Positions 1-9,297 of a DNA stretch of 55,505 bases are shown here, piece by piece; positions within the stretch are counted from its first letter, which is position 1, and each line of letters starts with the position of its first letter. A model generated the notes under the pieces. That model had not been told where the DNA came from. It did no database searches and saw only the letters and a list, made by a program, of their open reading frames with translations. Source of the DNA: Chitinophagaceae bacterium (GTDB lineage Bacteria; Bacteroidota; Bacteroidia; Chitinophagales; Chitinophagaceae); the NCBI GenBank assembly GCA_025449645.1, contig JANWIY010000147.1, forward strand, positions 1 to 55,505, read 5' to 3'. Position numbers and translations under genes: made by a program.

Positions 1-187
1 AATCATAGAGGCTCTGCGTGATGTTATGCAGGTCGAACCCAACACCCGTAGTGCTGTTGGCCTGGGGATCTGCATCCACCAGCAGGGTCCTGAATTCCAG
101 CACCGCAAGGCTTGCCGCTAAGTTGATGGCAGAAGTAGTTTTTCCAACCCCTCCCTTCTGATTTGCCACCCCAATGATTCTTGCCAT
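1..187 (-). CDS. parA: ParA/Soj-type chromosome partitioning ATPase (N-terminal part only)
   Basis: Only the first 62 codons lie in the window; the gene continues off the left edge. The translation begins [18 protein letters not shown], which carries the deviant Walker A motif KGGVGKT of the ParA/MinD family, and continues with the A'-box region [14 protein letters not shown]. ParA binds ATP and DNA non-specifically and works with ParB and parS to segregate the chromosome. The partner parB would be expected just beyond the left edge. The start ATG lies directly before the Walker motif, as is usual for Soj proteins. The next gene to the right is divergent, with 175 bp between them. Confidence 0.95.
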   Translation of the reverse strand, partial: MARIIGVANQKGGVGKTTSAINLAASLAVLEFRTLLVDADPQANSTTGVGFDLHNITQSLYD

Positions 188-362
188 ATAAGCCACAGTT
201 TTAAGACGCCCGCCCGGCTGCGAAACCCGGCAAAGCTCGTAAAGATGTATCCTATCGGGAAAAGTACAAAATTTAGTTTGCCTTTGCTGCCGGTAAAGTG
301 TAAAAATACAAACTTGCCCGGCGACTTGAGGAAAATACCGGTTCACCCTAACTTGCACTTCC

Positions 363-860
363 ATGTATCTCATCATCTCAGGCACAAACCGCAGGGGCAG
401 CTATACCCTGAGGGTAGCAGAACTTTATCAGTCGCTCCTTAAGGAAAAAAATATTGAGGCTCATATTCTTTCCCTGGTCGATCTGAATGTACTGGAAAGG
501 AATCCTGCCATTGTACAGCTGGAGCAGGAGTGGCTTATACCTTCTAAAAAATTTGTCTTTATCAGCCCGGAATATAATGGCAGCATTCCGGGTGTATTGA
601 AATGTCTGATCGATATCAGTGATATTAAGAAAGTCTGGCATGAAAAAAAAGCCCTTCTGACCGGACTCTCCAGGGGAAGGGCCGGCAACCTTCGGGGAAT
701 GGACCATCTTACGGGCATCTTGCATTATGTGCGCACGACAGTTCATCCGAACAAACTGCCTATTTCCATTGTTGACACCCTGTTCGACCAGGGAGGAATG
801 CGGCATGTGGAAACTTTGAAATCGATCGATATCCAACTGGATGAATTCATTGTTTTTTAA
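363..860 (+). CDS. NADPH-dependent FMN reductase family protein
   Basis: The 165-residue product has a flavodoxin-like fold. It begins with a beta strand and phosphate-binding loop ([14 protein letters not shown]) matching the SxRxxS/T loop of NADPH-dependent FMN reductases, and has the second flavin loop [13 protein letters not shown] near residues 75-87. Family members reduce FMN, quinones or chromate with NAD(P)H and are cytosolic. The protein is slightly shorter than the usual 175-190 residues. The start is the first ATG in frame. It is followed after 21 bp by a metallophosphoesterase gene on the same strand, so the two may be co-transcribed, but no functional link is evident. The exact substrate cannot be told from sequence. 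Confidence 0.85.
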   Translation: MYLIISGTNRRGSYTLRVAELYQSLLKEKNIEAHILSLVDLNVLERNPAIVQLEQEWLIPSKKFVFISPEYNGSIPGVLKCLIDISDIKKVWHEKKALLTGLSRGRAGNLRGMDHLTGILHYVRTTVHPNKLPISIVDTLFDQGGMRHVETLKSIDIQLDEFIVF

Positions 861-881
861 TTCTGTTGTTAATTATTTTTT

Positions 882-2135
882 ATGCGCAACGCAGGTTTTA
901 TTCTGGTGATCGCACTGATCATGGCCCTCCTGGATCTTTATGTATTTCAGGTGGTGAAGCTTGTCACCCAGAGTTCCTCCCATCGTACAAAATCTATTAT
1001 TTTCTCGGCTTATTGGACCGTTTCCATTGCCGTGCTGCTGCTTTTGCTCCTCCTGCCTTTTATCCAGTTTGACCGGTTGCCGAGGAATATGCGAAATTAT
1101 CTTTTCGCAACAATAGTCGGTTTGTTTTTTGCAAAATTGCTGGCATCTGTTTTTTTCCTGGTCGATGATATCCGGAGGCTTATGCAATGGGGCGTTGGAA
1201 AAATATTTTTCCGGAATACGGAAGGAGAGAGTGAAGTGGGTGAAGGAATTTCCCGGTCCCTATTCTTAAGTTGGCTCGGCATTGGCGTCGGGGGGACATT
1301 ATTTTCATCTCTGGTCTATGGGTTCAGCAATAAATACAATTATCATATCCGCCGGATTCCACTTCAATTTGAAAACCTTCCCCCTGGCTTTAAAGGCTTG
1401 AAGATTGTTCAGATTTCCGATATTCATTCCGGAAGTTTTACAAACAAAAAAGCGGTAGAAAAAGGTGTGCAAATGGCGCTCAATCTGAAACCGGACCTGA
1501 TCCTATTTACCGGAGATCTGATAAACGACCGGGCAACCGAGATGGAAGATTATGTGGATGTGTTCAGCCGCTTGAAAGCGCCAATGGGGGTTTTTTCCAC
1601 GCTCGGAAATCATGACTATGGCGATTATGTTCACTGGCCGAATCCTGAAGCGCGATTGCAAAATATTGAAAATCTCAAAAAAACAGAGCTGGCCATGGGG
1701 TGGAAGCTGCTGATGAACGAACATGTGGTGCTGGAAAGAGGTGGCGACCAGATTGCATTGATTGGCATTGAGAACTGGAGCGCTAAAAAGCGGTTTCCGA
1801 AATATGGCAAAATGTGGGAAGCATATCCGGGCGCAGAAAAATATCCGTTCAAGATCCTCATGAGCCATGACCCCAGTCATTGGGATGCGGAAGTGAGACC
1901 TAAATACGGGGATATTGATTTAACGCTTGCAGGACATACCCACGGTATGCAGTTTGGCGTCGAGATCGCCGGATTGAAATGGAGTCCCGTTCAATATGTT
2001 TATAAAGAATGGGCCGGACTTTACGAAGAGGGTAAACAAAAACTTTATGTAAACCGCGGGTATGGTTTTATCGGTTATCCCGGTCGTGTGGGAATTTTGC
2101 CTGAGATTACGTTGATTGTATTGGAGGGAAGTTAG
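882..2135 (+). CDS. Membrane-anchored metallophosphoesterase
   Basis: This 417-residue protein has several hydrophobic segments in its first 150 residues (about 5-30, 38-62, 72-94 and 125-147), followed by a calcineurin-like phosphoesterase domain from about residue 170. All metal-binding blocks are visible: D-x-H in QISDIHSG (Asp180), GD in FTGDLIND, GNHD in LGNHDYGD (Asn243), SHDP and the C-terminal GHTHG. The layout matches the YkuE/YaeI class of membrane phosphodiesterases, some of which act on lipids such as UDP-diacylglucosamine. The domain would face one membrane side, but the topology is not certain. The substrate is unknown. It lies 21 bp downstream of the FMN reductase gene. Confidence 0.9.
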   Translation: MRNAGFILVIALIMALLDLYVFQVVKLVTQSSSHRTKSIIFSAYWTVSIAVLLLLLLLPFIQFDRLPRNMRNYLFATIVGLFFAKLLASVFFLVDDIRRLMQWGVGKIFFRNTEGESEVGEGISRSLFLSWLGIGVGGTLFSSLVYGFSNKYNYHIRRIPLQFENLPPGFKGLKIVQISDIHSGSFTNKKAVEKGVQMALNLKPDLILFTGDLINDRATEMEDYVDVFSRLKAPMGVFSTLGNHDYGDYVHWPNPEARLQNIENLKKTELAMGWKLLMNEHVVLERGGDQIALIGIENWSAKKRFPKYGKMWEAYPGAEKYPFKILMSHDPSHWDAEVRPKYGDIDLTLAGHTHGMQFGVEIAGLKWSPVQYVYKEWAGLYEEGKQKLYVNRGYGFIGYPGRVGILPEITLIVLEGS

Positions 2136-2141
2136 GGGTTA

Positions 2142-2329
2142 GGAGTTTTGGGCTATGAATTATGGGTTATGAGTTATGGTTCAAATGAGGACCCTGAAAT
2201 TTGGATAAAGCCGCCAATTTTTTTTCTGATAGGCTATTTTTGATACATCAAATCAATCACAATTCATAACTCGTAAATCATAACACATAACTCATAAATT
2301 ATAACTCATAGCCCAAAACTCATAACTTG
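2142..2329. repeat. Large imperfect inverted repeat made of degenerate short units
   Basis: Two arms of about 36-38 bases (2142-2179 and 2286-2321) are imperfect reverse complements, both built on the unit TTATGAGTTATG and both containing TTTTGGGCTATGA. Further copies of the unit CATAACTC and relatives fill 2260-2329. The 106-base centre is non-repetitive. It lies in the 300-base space between the metallophosphoesterase and the porin, both on the plus strand. The element could act as a terminator or be a non-autonomous repeat; no ORF is present. The repeat is directly visible, its role is not. Confidence 0.75.
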
Positions 2330-2435
2330 CTTGCATCACTAACAAGTTGTTAAAATAAATTCCCGGGAAACGAATCCCGCAATTTGGCCGTTGAGGGTAA
2401 ATGATAATCAAATTCTTAACAACAATCAATTTTGT

Positions 2436-3020
2436 ATGAAGAAAGCCTCCTTATCAATATTGTCTGTTCTGATCATATCGTGCGGAAGCCTGTTTGCCCA
2501 GGGATTTCATCTCGGCTTTAAGTTAGGGACTAACCTTTCGGAAATAAGTGGCCAGGGCTTTTCAAGTGGATTTAAATGGGGGTTTTCTGCTGGTGGATTT
2601 GCAGAATTGAATATTAACAAGCATTTCGGCATTCAGCCGGAGTTTTTGTTCAATCAGACAAACACCCGCACTGCTGATAATTTCGACGAAATATACCGCT
2701 CAATAGGATATTCGGACAGGGATGTTTACATGAATTATCTGAGCATTCCCATACTATTATCCATCAAGCCCATACCTTTACTTAGTTTCCTGGTCGGTCC
2801 GCAGTTTGGCACAAAACTGAGCGATAATATCGGTACTTCTGCACTAAATGCGTTTAAATCCGGCGACTTTTCAATCGTTGGCGGAGCCCAGGTAAACCTT
2901 GCCTGGTTTAAAGCAGGTGCCCGTTATGTTTTCGGCTTGAACAACCTGAACGATATTAACGATAATTATAAATGGACGAACCAATCGATTCAGTTGTATT
3001 TAGGGTTCAGGATAATTTAG
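2436..3020 (+). CDS. Porin family outer-membrane beta-barrel protein
   Basis: The 194-residue product begins with a Sec signal peptide (MKKASLSILSVLIISCGSLFAQ) that ends in the A-Q cleavage context common in Bacteroidota. The mature part has alternating amphipathic strands of an OmpA/PorT-like eight-stranded barrel (GFHLGFKLGTNLSE, FGIQPEFLF, LSIPILLSIKP) and ends in an aromatic/hydrophobic strand (LYLGFRII). Start ATG 2436 was chosen because it opens the signal peptide; a TTG 45 bases upstream would add a charged, unconserved tail. Such proteins usually have unknown cargo. It is not obviously in an operon: a repeat element lies upstream and a strong hairpin follows. Confidence 0.85.
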   Translation: MKKASLSILSVLIISCGSLFAQGFHLGFKLGTNLSEISGQGFSSGFKWGFSAGGFAELNINKHFGIQPEFLFNQTNTRTADNFDEIYRSIGYSDRDVYMNYLSIPILLSIKPIPLLSFLVGPQFGTKLSDNIGTSALNAFKSGDFSIVGGAQVNLAWFKAGARYVFGLNNLNDINDNYKWTNQSIQLYLGFRII

Positions 3021-3040
3021 GGTTGGATGCGAGTGTCAAC

Positions 3041-3087
3041 CAAAGAAATGTAAAAGCAACCCCGGAGGTTGCTTTTACATTTCTTTG
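3041..3087. terminator. 21-bp perfect hairpin downstream of the porin gene
   Basis: Bases 3041-3061 and 3067-3087 are exact reverse complements with a 5-base loop (CCGGA). The stem holds an AAAAG/CTTTT run but is not followed by a separate U-tract. It lies 20 bases after the porin stop and 87 bases before the lon start, so it probably terminates the porin transcript or protects its 3' end. Its perfection is notable among neighbouring hairpins. Confidence 0.7.
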
Positions 3088-3173
3088 TGGCACCAAACTT
3101 GAACGATAGGGGACATTCGGAAAAAGATAGGATAATACCAAAAGAGGTGTTATTTTGTCACCCTTTTGTATTT

Positions 3174-5582
3174 ATGAACGAAAACTTCTTTTTTCAGCGT
3201 CCGGAGCAGGAAATGGATTTCATGCCCATTATTCCCATTAATGAAACTGAGAATGATAACCTGGCAGATATAGAGATCCCGCAGGAATTACCTATCCTTC
3301 CCCTGCGAAATACGGTTCTTTTTCCAGGTGTTGTGCTTCCCATCACCGTTGGCAGGGATAAGAGCATAAAGGCAGTCAATGACGCCTACAAGACTGACAA
3401 ACTGATTGGCGTCCTTGCGCAAAAAGACAGTAGTGTGGAAGACCCGGCCATTCATGAACTCGTTGCCGTAGGTACCATCGCCCGGATCATAAAAGTGATC
3501 AAAATGCCTGATGGTGGAACAACTGTTATCCTGCAGGGAAAACGCAGGTTCCAAGTGGGTAACATGACTGCCGATGACCCTTATTTCAAGGCCCGGGTAA
3601 TCTTATTACAGGAAGAAGATGCGCCAAAGGACCAGGATTTTGAGGCCTATGTTTCAAACATCAAGGATCTGGCAGGTCAGATTATCCAGCTTTCTCCCAA
3701 TATCCCTACAGAAGCGTCCATCATCCTTAAAAACATTGAGAACCCTGCGTTCCTCATTCATTTTATTTCCAGCAACCTGAATACTGAACTGACCGAAAAG
3801 CAGGAGTTGCTTCAAACAGATCATATCAAATCGCGGGCGGACCTGCTGATGCAGCTGCTGCAGCGGGAACTCCAGTTTGCTGAACTCAAGAACAAGCTGA
3901 CCAACAAAACAAAGACTGAGCTCGATAAACAGCAAAGAGATTATTTCCTGCAACAGCAGTTGAAAAGCATTAAGGATGAACTGGGTGGAGACAGCAATGA
4001 ACGCGAGCAGCGGGAAATGCAGAAAAAGGCTGAATTGAAAAAGTGGCCGCAGGCCGCAAGGGATATTTTCAAAAAAGGCATCGAAAAGCTGGAACGCATG
4101 CATCCCAGCACGCCGGATTATTCAATCGTTTATAATCACCTGGACCTCATGCTTGATCTTCCCTGGAACGATTATACAGAAGATATGTATGATCTGAAGA
4201 AAGCATCCAAAGTGCTTGACAATGATCATTACGGAATGAAAAAGGTGAAGGAGCGCATTCTCGAATATCTCGCAGTGCTGAAATTAAAAGGAGATATGAA
4301 AAGCCCGATACTTTGTTTTGTCGGGCCTCCGGGAATTGGAAAAACTTCCCTTGGTCGAAGCATTGCCAATGCAATCGGCAGAAAATATGTCCGTATCAGC
4401 CTGGGTGGTCTTCACGATGAAAGCGAGATCCGCGGTCATCGCAAAACATATATCGGCGCTATGCCTGGCAGGATTCTGCAATCCCTGCGAAAGGTAAAAT
4501 CTTCCAATCCGGTCATGATCCTCGACGAGATTGATAAAGTTGGATCGGATTTCCGTGGAGACCCATCCTCTGCATTGCTCGAAGTGCTTGACCCGGAACA
4601 AAACAATTCTTTTTATGATAATTATCTCGAGCTCGAATATGATTTGAGCAAAGTTTTGTTTGTTGCCACGGCAAATGACATTTCGCATATCCAGCCTGCT
4701 TTGCGCGACCGTATTGAGATTATCGACCTCAGCGGATATGCCATAGAAGAAAAAATTGAGATTGCGAAAAAACACCTTCTTCCAAAACAAAAGGAAGCGC
4801 ACGGTTTGAAAGGACTGGAACTTAAGATGACAGATAAATTGCTTGGCAGGATTATTTCCGATTATACGCGGGAGAGCGGCGTTCGTGAACTGGATCGCCA
4901 ACTCGCCTCCATCATGCGTTTTGAGGCAAAGGAGCTGGCAGTAAAACAAAAACTGAAGGCATCGATTACGGAAAAAGATATAGAAAAAGTGCTTGGCAAA
5001 CCGAGATACAGCAATGACCTGTATAAAGTTGCCAATATGCCAGGCGTTGCCGTGGGTCTGGCCTGGACCTATGTAGGCGGAGACATATTGTTTGTTGAAA
5101 CCAGCCTTAGTGAAGGAAAGGGTGAACTGAAGCTCACCGGAAACCTGGGCAATGTGATGAAAGAAAGTGCTACCACAGCGCTCACTTATTTGCAATCAAA
5201 CGCAAAGAAATACGGATTGGATCCCGCAAGCTTCAATAAAAAAACGATCCATGTGCATGTGCCTGAAGGCGCCACTCCTAAAGACGGGCCCAGTGCAGGT
5301 GTTACCATGATGAGCTCCCTGGCTTCAGCTTTCACCGGCAAGCGGATCAAGCCTTATCTCGCAATGACCGGGGAGATTACACTGCGCGGGCAGGTTCTGC
5401 CTGTAGGAGGCATCAAAGAAAAAATCCTGGCTGCCAAGCGGGCAGGATTAAAGGAAATTATTCTCTGTTGGCAGAATGAGAAAGACGTCGCTGAAATTGA
5501 TTCCAACTTTATCCGGGGATTAAAATTTCATTATGTTAAAACAATGCAGCAGGTTTTGGATCTGGCCCTCGTGGAGAAATAA
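3174..5582 (+). CDS. lon: ATP-dependent Lon protease
   Basis: This is an 802-residue LonA protease, close to the usual family length. In order it has the substrate-binding N domain (about residues 40-240, starting [14 protein letters not shown]), a coiled-coil stretch (about 240-350), the AAA+ module with Walker [12 protein letters not shown] near 383-393 and Walker [10 protein letters not shown], and the serine protease domain. The catalytic dyad is Ser707 in PKDGPSAG and Lys750 in GGIKEK, 43 residues apart as in E. coli. It degrades misfolded and regulatory proteins in the cytosol. ATG 3174 was chosen because it lies outside the preceding hairpin and opens a normal Lon N-terminus; an in-frame TTG at 3069 falls inside the hairpin. 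It faces bioB, with a terminator between. Confidence 0.97.
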   Translation: MNENFFFQRPEQEMDFMPIIPINETENDNLADIEIPQELPILPLRNTVLFPGVVLPITVGRDKSIKAVNDAYKTDKLIGVLAQKDSSVEDPAIHELVAVGTIARIIKVIKMPDGGTTVILQGKRRFQVGNMTADDPYFKARVILLQEEDAPKDQDFEAYVSNIKDLAGQIIQLSPNIPTEASIILKNIENPAFLIHFISSNLNTELTEKQELLQTDHIKSRADLLMQLLQRELQFAELKNKLTNKTKTELDKQQRDYFLQQQLKSIKDELGGDSNEREQREMQKKAELKKWPQAARDIFKKGIEKLERMHPSTPDYSIVYNHLDLMLDLPWNDYTEDMYDLKKASKVLDNDHYGMKKVKERILEYLAVLKLKGDMKSPILCFVGPPGIGKTSLGRSIANAIGRKYVRISLGGLHDESEIRGHRKTYIGAMPGRILQSLRKVKSSNPVMILDEIDKVGSDFRGDPSSALLEVLDPEQNNSFYDNYLELEYDLSKVLFVATANDISHIQPALRDRIEIIDLSGYAIEEKIEIAKKHLLPKQKEAHGLKGLELKMTDKLLGRIISDYTRESGVRELDRQLASIMRFEAKELAVKQKLKASITEKDIEKVLGKPRYSNDLYKVANMPGVAVGLAWTYVGGDILFVETSLSEGKGELKLTGNLGNVMKESATTALTYLQSNAKKYGLDPASFNKKTIHVHVPEGATPKDGPSAGVTMMSSLASAFTGKRIKPYLAMTGEITLRGQVLPVGGIKEKILAAKRAGLKEIILCWQNEKDVAEIDSNFIRGLKFHYVKTMQQVLDLALVEK

Positions 5583-5692
5583 ACAGGATTAACAGGTCTT
5601 TCACATTCCGGCATTAAACCAATCAATTACCCTCATGTTATATTTAAATCAACAAAGATTTTCATGTTGGTTGTTTTAAGGGTTAAAAAAAG

Positions 5693-5714
5693 TTCCTCCA
5701 TGTCTATGGAGGAA
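5693..5714. terminator. Bidirectional terminator between lon and bioB
   Basis: A perfect 9-bp stem (TTCCTCCAT / ATGGAGGAA) with a GTCT loop lies between the two convergent genes. It is flanked by an A7 run on the left and TTCTTATTTT on the right, so it can serve as an intrinsic terminator in both directions. Confidence 0.75.
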
Positions 5715-5717
5715 TTC

Positions 5718-6719
5718 TTATTTTAGGACCTTTTCACTTCTTATTATTGATTTTTTACTTTTCCCCTCCTTGAATGCTTCCATAGGTTTCAGCCCGAGTA
5801 ATGAAAACATGGCATTGTCTTCTTCGAATCCCGGATTTGGCGTTGTAAGCAATTTATCTCCGGCAAATATGGAATTTGCGCCCGCCATAAAACAAAAAGC
5901 CTGTTCGGAAATGCTCATTTCGGTTCGCCCTGCACTTAATCGCACCATGGTCTTTGGCATGAGTATGCGCGCTGTGGCAATCATGCGGACCATGTCCCAG
6001 ATATCCACTTTCGGATTATTTTCCAGCGGCGTTCCTTTAATGCGAACAAGTGCATTAATGGGAACGCTGCCCGGATGCTGAGGCAGTGTAGAAAGGGTCA
6101 ATAGCATTTTGATCCGATCCCCGTGAGTCTCTCCAAGGCCAACAATACCCCCGGAACAAACACTTATACCCGCTTTCCTCACATGTCCCAATGTATTGAG
6201 ACGATCACTATAGGTGCGTGTACTTATGATTTCCCCATAATATTCGGGTGAGGTATCCAGGTTATGATTGTAAGCATAAAGTCCGGCATCGGCCAGCTTT
6301 TCGGCCTGGGATTCCGTTAACATCCCCAGCGTGCAACAAACCTCCATGCCCATTTCATTTACACCCTTTATCATGTCCAGCACCCTGTCGAAATCACGGT
6401 TATCCCTTATCTCGCGCCAGGCTGCACCCATGCAAAAACGGGTGGATCCGGCATCTTTTGCCTTTCTGGCATATTCCAACACTTCGCCGGTGGGCAGCAG
6501 ACTGTGAACTTTTACATCAGTATGATAGCGGGCCGCCTGGGGGCAATAAGCGCAGTCCTCCGGGCAGCCCCCCGTTTTGACGGAAAGAAGAGTACAGACC
6601 TGAACTTCGGCGGTGTTGTTGTATTCGCGGTGAACCGTTGCCGCCCGGTAAACCAATTCCAGCAGAGGCAGCTCGTAAATCTCCTGGATTTCTTCTTTCG
6701 TCCAATTGTTGCGTATCAT
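5718..6719 (-). CDS. bioB: Biotin synthase
   Basis: This 333-residue radical SAM enzyme inserts sulfur into dethiobiotin to form biotin. The radical SAM CxxxCxxC motif is Cys52, Cys56 and Cys59 in [12 protein letters not shown], and the typical [12 protein letters not shown] and [10 protein letters not shown] blocks are present, so the protein looks intact. It ends with a lysine-rich tail. It lies 27 bp downstream of the M42 peptidase gene on the same strand and is probably co-transcribed with it. No other bio genes (bioA, bioD, bioF) are nearby, so the rest of the pathway must be encoded elsewhere. Confidence 0.97.
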   Translation of the reverse strand: MIRNNWTKEEIQEIYELPLLELVYRAATVHREYNNTAEVQVCTLLSVKTGGCPEDCAYCPQAARYHTDVKVHSLLPTGEVLEYARKAKDAGSTRFCMGAAWREIRDNRDFDRVLDMIKGVNEMGMEVCCTLGMLTESQAEKLADAGLYAYNHNLDTSPEYYGEIISTRTYSDRLNTLGHVRKAGISVCSGGIVGLGETHGDRIKMLLTLSTLPQHPGSVPINALVRIKGTPLENNPKVDIWDMVRMIATARILMPKTMVRLSAGRTEMSISEQAFCFMAGANSIFAGDKLLTTPNPGFEEDNAMFSLLGLKPMEAFKEGKSKKSIIRSEKVLK

Positions 6720-6746
6720 AATGTCTTTGTTTAAGGTTGAAAGGGA

Positions 6747-7868
6747 TTACAGGTGATAACTCAGGTTTGTTTTGGGTGTAAGGGCCAGCAGGGTCTCGTA
6801 AATCAAGAGGATGGTTTGTTCTATGTCTTTTTTGTTAAGCATTTCCACCGTGGTATGCATGTATCGCAGAGGAATGGAAATCAATACGGAAGGGCATCCC
6901 TCATGGGCGTATGCAAAGGAATCGGTATCCGTGCCAGTACTTCGGGATACTGCCCTCAGCTGAACAGGAATATTTTTTTTTGCCGCCGTTTCCCGAACAA
7001 GGGATAAGAGCTTGTTGTGCACAGCGGGGCCGAATGCCAGCGAAGGTCCTTTTCCGCAGGTGATTTCTCCTTCAACAAGCTTATTAACCATCGGTGTTGC
7101 CGTATCGTGCGTGACATCCGTAATGATGGCGACATCCGGCTTGATCCGCCGTGCGATCATTTCTGCGCCACGAAGACCAACTTCTTCCTGGACCGCATTT
7201 ACGATATAAAGTCCGTAGGGTAATTCTTTTTTATTTTCTTTCAGCAAACGGGCTGTTTCCGCAATCATGAATCCGCCGATGCGGTTGTCGAAAGCGCGGG
7301 CGATCAGGGAATCATAGGCCAGCTCGTCAAACCCGTCCTGATAGGTGACAACAGAGCCGGGATGGATGCCGAGGTCCTGAACTTCTTTCTTATTCCTGGC
7401 CCCGCAATCCAGGAAAAGGTTCTCGAGTTTCGGATGCACTTCCTTGGAATCAGGATTTCCCTGCCGGGTATGAATGGCGGGCCAGCCAAAAACTGCCTTT
7501 ACAGGACCTTTGCTGCTATGGATTACAACACGCTGGCCGGGGGCCACCTGGTAGTCTACGCCGCCATTCCTTTTAAGATACAAGAGCCCTTCAGGGTTAA
7601 TATAATTGACAAACCAGCTGATTTCATCAGCATGTGCTTCAATCACCACCCTGAAATCCGATTTGGCATTCTTTACAGCCACGGCAGAACCGTAAGGGTC
7701 TGTGAAATAGCTGTCAGTATATGGCCTGATGTATTCAATCCATTTTTTTTGCCCCTCACTCTCAAAACCAACCGGGGAAGGCGTATTGAGATATTTTTTA
7801 AGAAAAGAATAGGAATTGCCGGTGATTATGGATTTTTTCGACACGGAAGCAACAGAGGCTTTGGCCAT
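6747..7868 (-). CDS. M42 family metallopeptidase (glutamyl/deblocking aminopeptidase-like)
   Basis: The 373-residue protein has the co-catalytic metal site of family M42/M18/M20 peptidases: His79 in EAHADEISW, bridging Asp194 in AFDNRIGG, the catalytic Glu228 and ligand Glu229 in QEEVGLRGA, Asp251 in ITDVTHDT and His338 near the end (RYMHTTVE). M42 enzymes are dodecameric cytosolic aminopeptidases that trim peptides. The tail SYHL is short and no signal peptide is present. It is the upstream gene of a likely two-gene unit with bioB. Substrate preference cannot be read from sequence. Confidence 0.92.
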   Translation of the reverse strand: MAKASVASVSKKSIITGNSYSFLKKYLNTPSPVGFESEGQKKWIEYIRPYTDSYFTDPYGSAVAVKNAKSDFRVVIEAHADEISWFVNYINPEGLLYLKRNGGVDYQVAPGQRVVIHSSKGPVKAVFGWPAIHTRQGNPDSKEVHPKLENLFLDCGARNKKEVQDLGIHPGSVVTYQDGFDELAYDSLIARAFDNRIGGFMIAETARLLKENKKELPYGLYIVNAVQEEVGLRGAEMIARRIKPDVAIITDVTHDTATPMVNKLVEGEITCGKGPSLAFGPAVHNKLLSLVRETAAKKNIPVQLRAVSRSTGTDTDSFAYAHEGCPSVLISIPLRYMHTTVEMLNKKDIEQTILLIYETLLALTPKTNLSYHL

Positions 7869-7893
7869 GCAAGATAATTTGGGCCAAAAATAA

Positions 7894-8736
7894 TCAAATT
7901 GGCAGTATCAGCATCAGGAGCCCCGAAAGCATCATCAATCCGTCGAGGACAAAATAATAGAGGTAATCCGAAAAATTTCGTTTTGCATATGGATAAAGAA
8001 TAGCCAGAACAATTCCGGGAAGCAAAATAACAAGAACAGAGATCAGGGATAGTCCGGTAAAGAGCAGGCCCAGCGTAAAAATGACAAAGGCGATCAGTGA
8101 AAATATAAACAACCGGTTAACACCCTGCTCATCAAAATAGGTGATCATGCTTCGGATACCTTCTTCCTTATCATCGTCACGGTCGCGATAATCAAACAAA
8201 ATACAAATGCCGTAGATCAGAAAAAAGCGGCTGGCTGCAAACAATTTCATCTGGTGATTAAAATGCTCGCCCGCAATGAATACTGGCATGATGGCCGTGA
8301 CAAAGGTCCATACCATGGTCAGGAAAGTTGTTTTCCCGATTGCAACCTGCTTTAAAAATCTGAAATAAGGCAAAGGGATCTTGGGAGCCGAATAAAGGAA
8401 TGTGATGAAAGTGGCAAAAAGCAGGGCCACCCAATGATGACGTAATTTGATAAAAAAGACAATAGAGCCGATAACGCCGGCAAAATAAAACAGCAGGTGC
8501 GTATTTCTATGGTCGTGCGTCCATTTTACCCGGTCGGGAGATTTTTGGGATTGCGGTGTGAGGAACCAGTGAAAATTATAACTGCAGTTACTCGCAAAAA
8601 ATACAAACCAGAAAAAATCATAGGAGACGGGAAGGTGGAGCACATGGCTTGTTTGCCAGGTCATCAATACCGAACAAAGTGAAATGTATATGCTGCTGAA
8701 AAGAAAAAAGTTGAAGATTTTCCGGGGCCAGTCCAA
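7894..8736 (-). CDS. UbiA-like integral membrane protein with a degenerate first aspartate motif
   Basis: The 280-residue protein is almost entirely made of transmembrane segments (about eight or nine). One polar loop, ILFDYRDRDDDKEEGIRS (about residues 185-200), matches the second Asp-rich motif of UbiA prenyltransferases. The first motif, normally NDxxDxxxD, is replaced by SNCSYNFHW near residue 50, which lacks the aspartates. It may therefore be a diverged or inactive member; catalytic prenyl transfer is uncertain. It lies 11 bp downstream of a small lipoprotein gene and 25 bp upstream of the M42 gene on the same strand, so these minus-strand genes could form one transcript. Confidence 0.65.
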   Translation of the reverse strand: MDWPRKIFNFFLFSSIYISLCSVLMTWQTSHVLHLPVSYDFFWFVFFASNCSYNFHWFLTPQSQKSPDRVKWTHDHRNTHLLFYFAGVIGSIVFFIKLRHHWVALLFATFITFLYSAPKIPLPYFRFLKQVAIGKTTFLTMVWTFVTAIMPVFIAGEHFNHQMKLFAASRFFLIYGICILFDYRDRDDDKEEGIRSMITYFDEQGVNRLFIFSLIAFVIFTLGLLFTGLSLISVLVILLPGIVLAILYPYAKRNFSDYLYYFVLDGLMMLSGLLMLILPI

Positions 8737-8747
8737 GGTTATATTGA

Positions 8748-9197
8748 TTAATGGAGTAGTACAATTTTACCGGTTCTCACGGTATCACTGACCCTCCCTG
8801 CAAGGTCGGTTAAAAAAAAGCGAAAATCTATTGTGTCATTCTCTCCGTTGTCAATTTGAATAAATTGCCAGTTCAGCGATACACTGAACTGCGCGCTGTT
8901 AGCATCCGGAATGGGGTTTTCTGAACTGCTTAATATGGTAAGAAAAGTATCGCTGGTTTCCTGGCTCGGATCGGCAATAGGTTTCAGATTATAACGGTGC
9001 CGGATCATGGTTAAACTATCGCCGTCTATCTTGCCGTTTTTCTGGCTGTATTGCAAGACTGCGTTGAAATTTCCATTTATCGGAACCGTGCTTGTGTAAG
9101 ATTGAAGGCGCAGACTCGGGTTTGTCAGAAATTTATCCTTGCTGCAACCGAGCGTAAACAGGAATATGCAATAAATAAGGAGATGACTCGATTTCAT
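8748..9197 (-). CDS. Small predicted lipoprotein of unknown function
   Basis: The 149-residue product begins MKSSHLLIYCIFLFTLGCSKD, a lipoprotein signal peptide with lipobox TLGC, so it is probably tethered by the Cys to the outer or inner membrane. The mature part (about 132 residues) is rich in Ser, Thr and Asn and looks like a beta sandwich. It contains no family motif recognised here. The start at 9197 was chosen because it opens the signal peptide; an upstream ATG at 9272 would place 25 polar residues before it. It precedes the UbiA-like gene by 11 bp and is divergent from the LuxE-like gene. Confidence 0.7.
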   Translation of the reverse strand: MKSSHLLIYCIFLFTLGCSKDKFLTNPSLRLQSYTSTVPINGNFNAVLQYSQKNGKIDGDSLTMIRHRYNLKPIADPSQETSDTFLTILSSSENPIPDANSAQFSVSLNWQFIQIDNGENDTIDFRFFLTDLAGRVSDTVRTGKIVLLH

Positions 9198-9279
9198 GAA
9201 GGGGAATTGACCTTCGCAAATTAACGGATTTTCACGAAATGCTTTAGTATTGTGCCTGTTTTTAAGATTCATTGTATTT

Positions 9280-9287
9280 TATTTTTG
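9280..9287 (+). promoter_or_regulatory. Candidate Bacteroidota -7 element for the LuxE-like gene
   Basis: The octamer TATTTTTG matches TAnnTTTG exactly and lies 10 bases before the chosen ATG at 9298, which would leave a leader of only a few bases. No clear -33 TTTG was found, so the assignment is tentative. Confidence 0.4.
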
Positions 9288-9297
9288 GCATGCTCAC

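Noticed and set aside
3069..3173. Lon frame extended upstream to a TTG
   Set aside because: The extra 35 residues overlap the 21-bp hairpin and do not match Lon; ATG 3174 gives the normal N-terminus.
4284..5195. 303-codon frame on the minus strand inside lon
   Set aside because: It is antisense to the highly conserved AAA+/protease domains and has no recognisable domain; a shadow frame.
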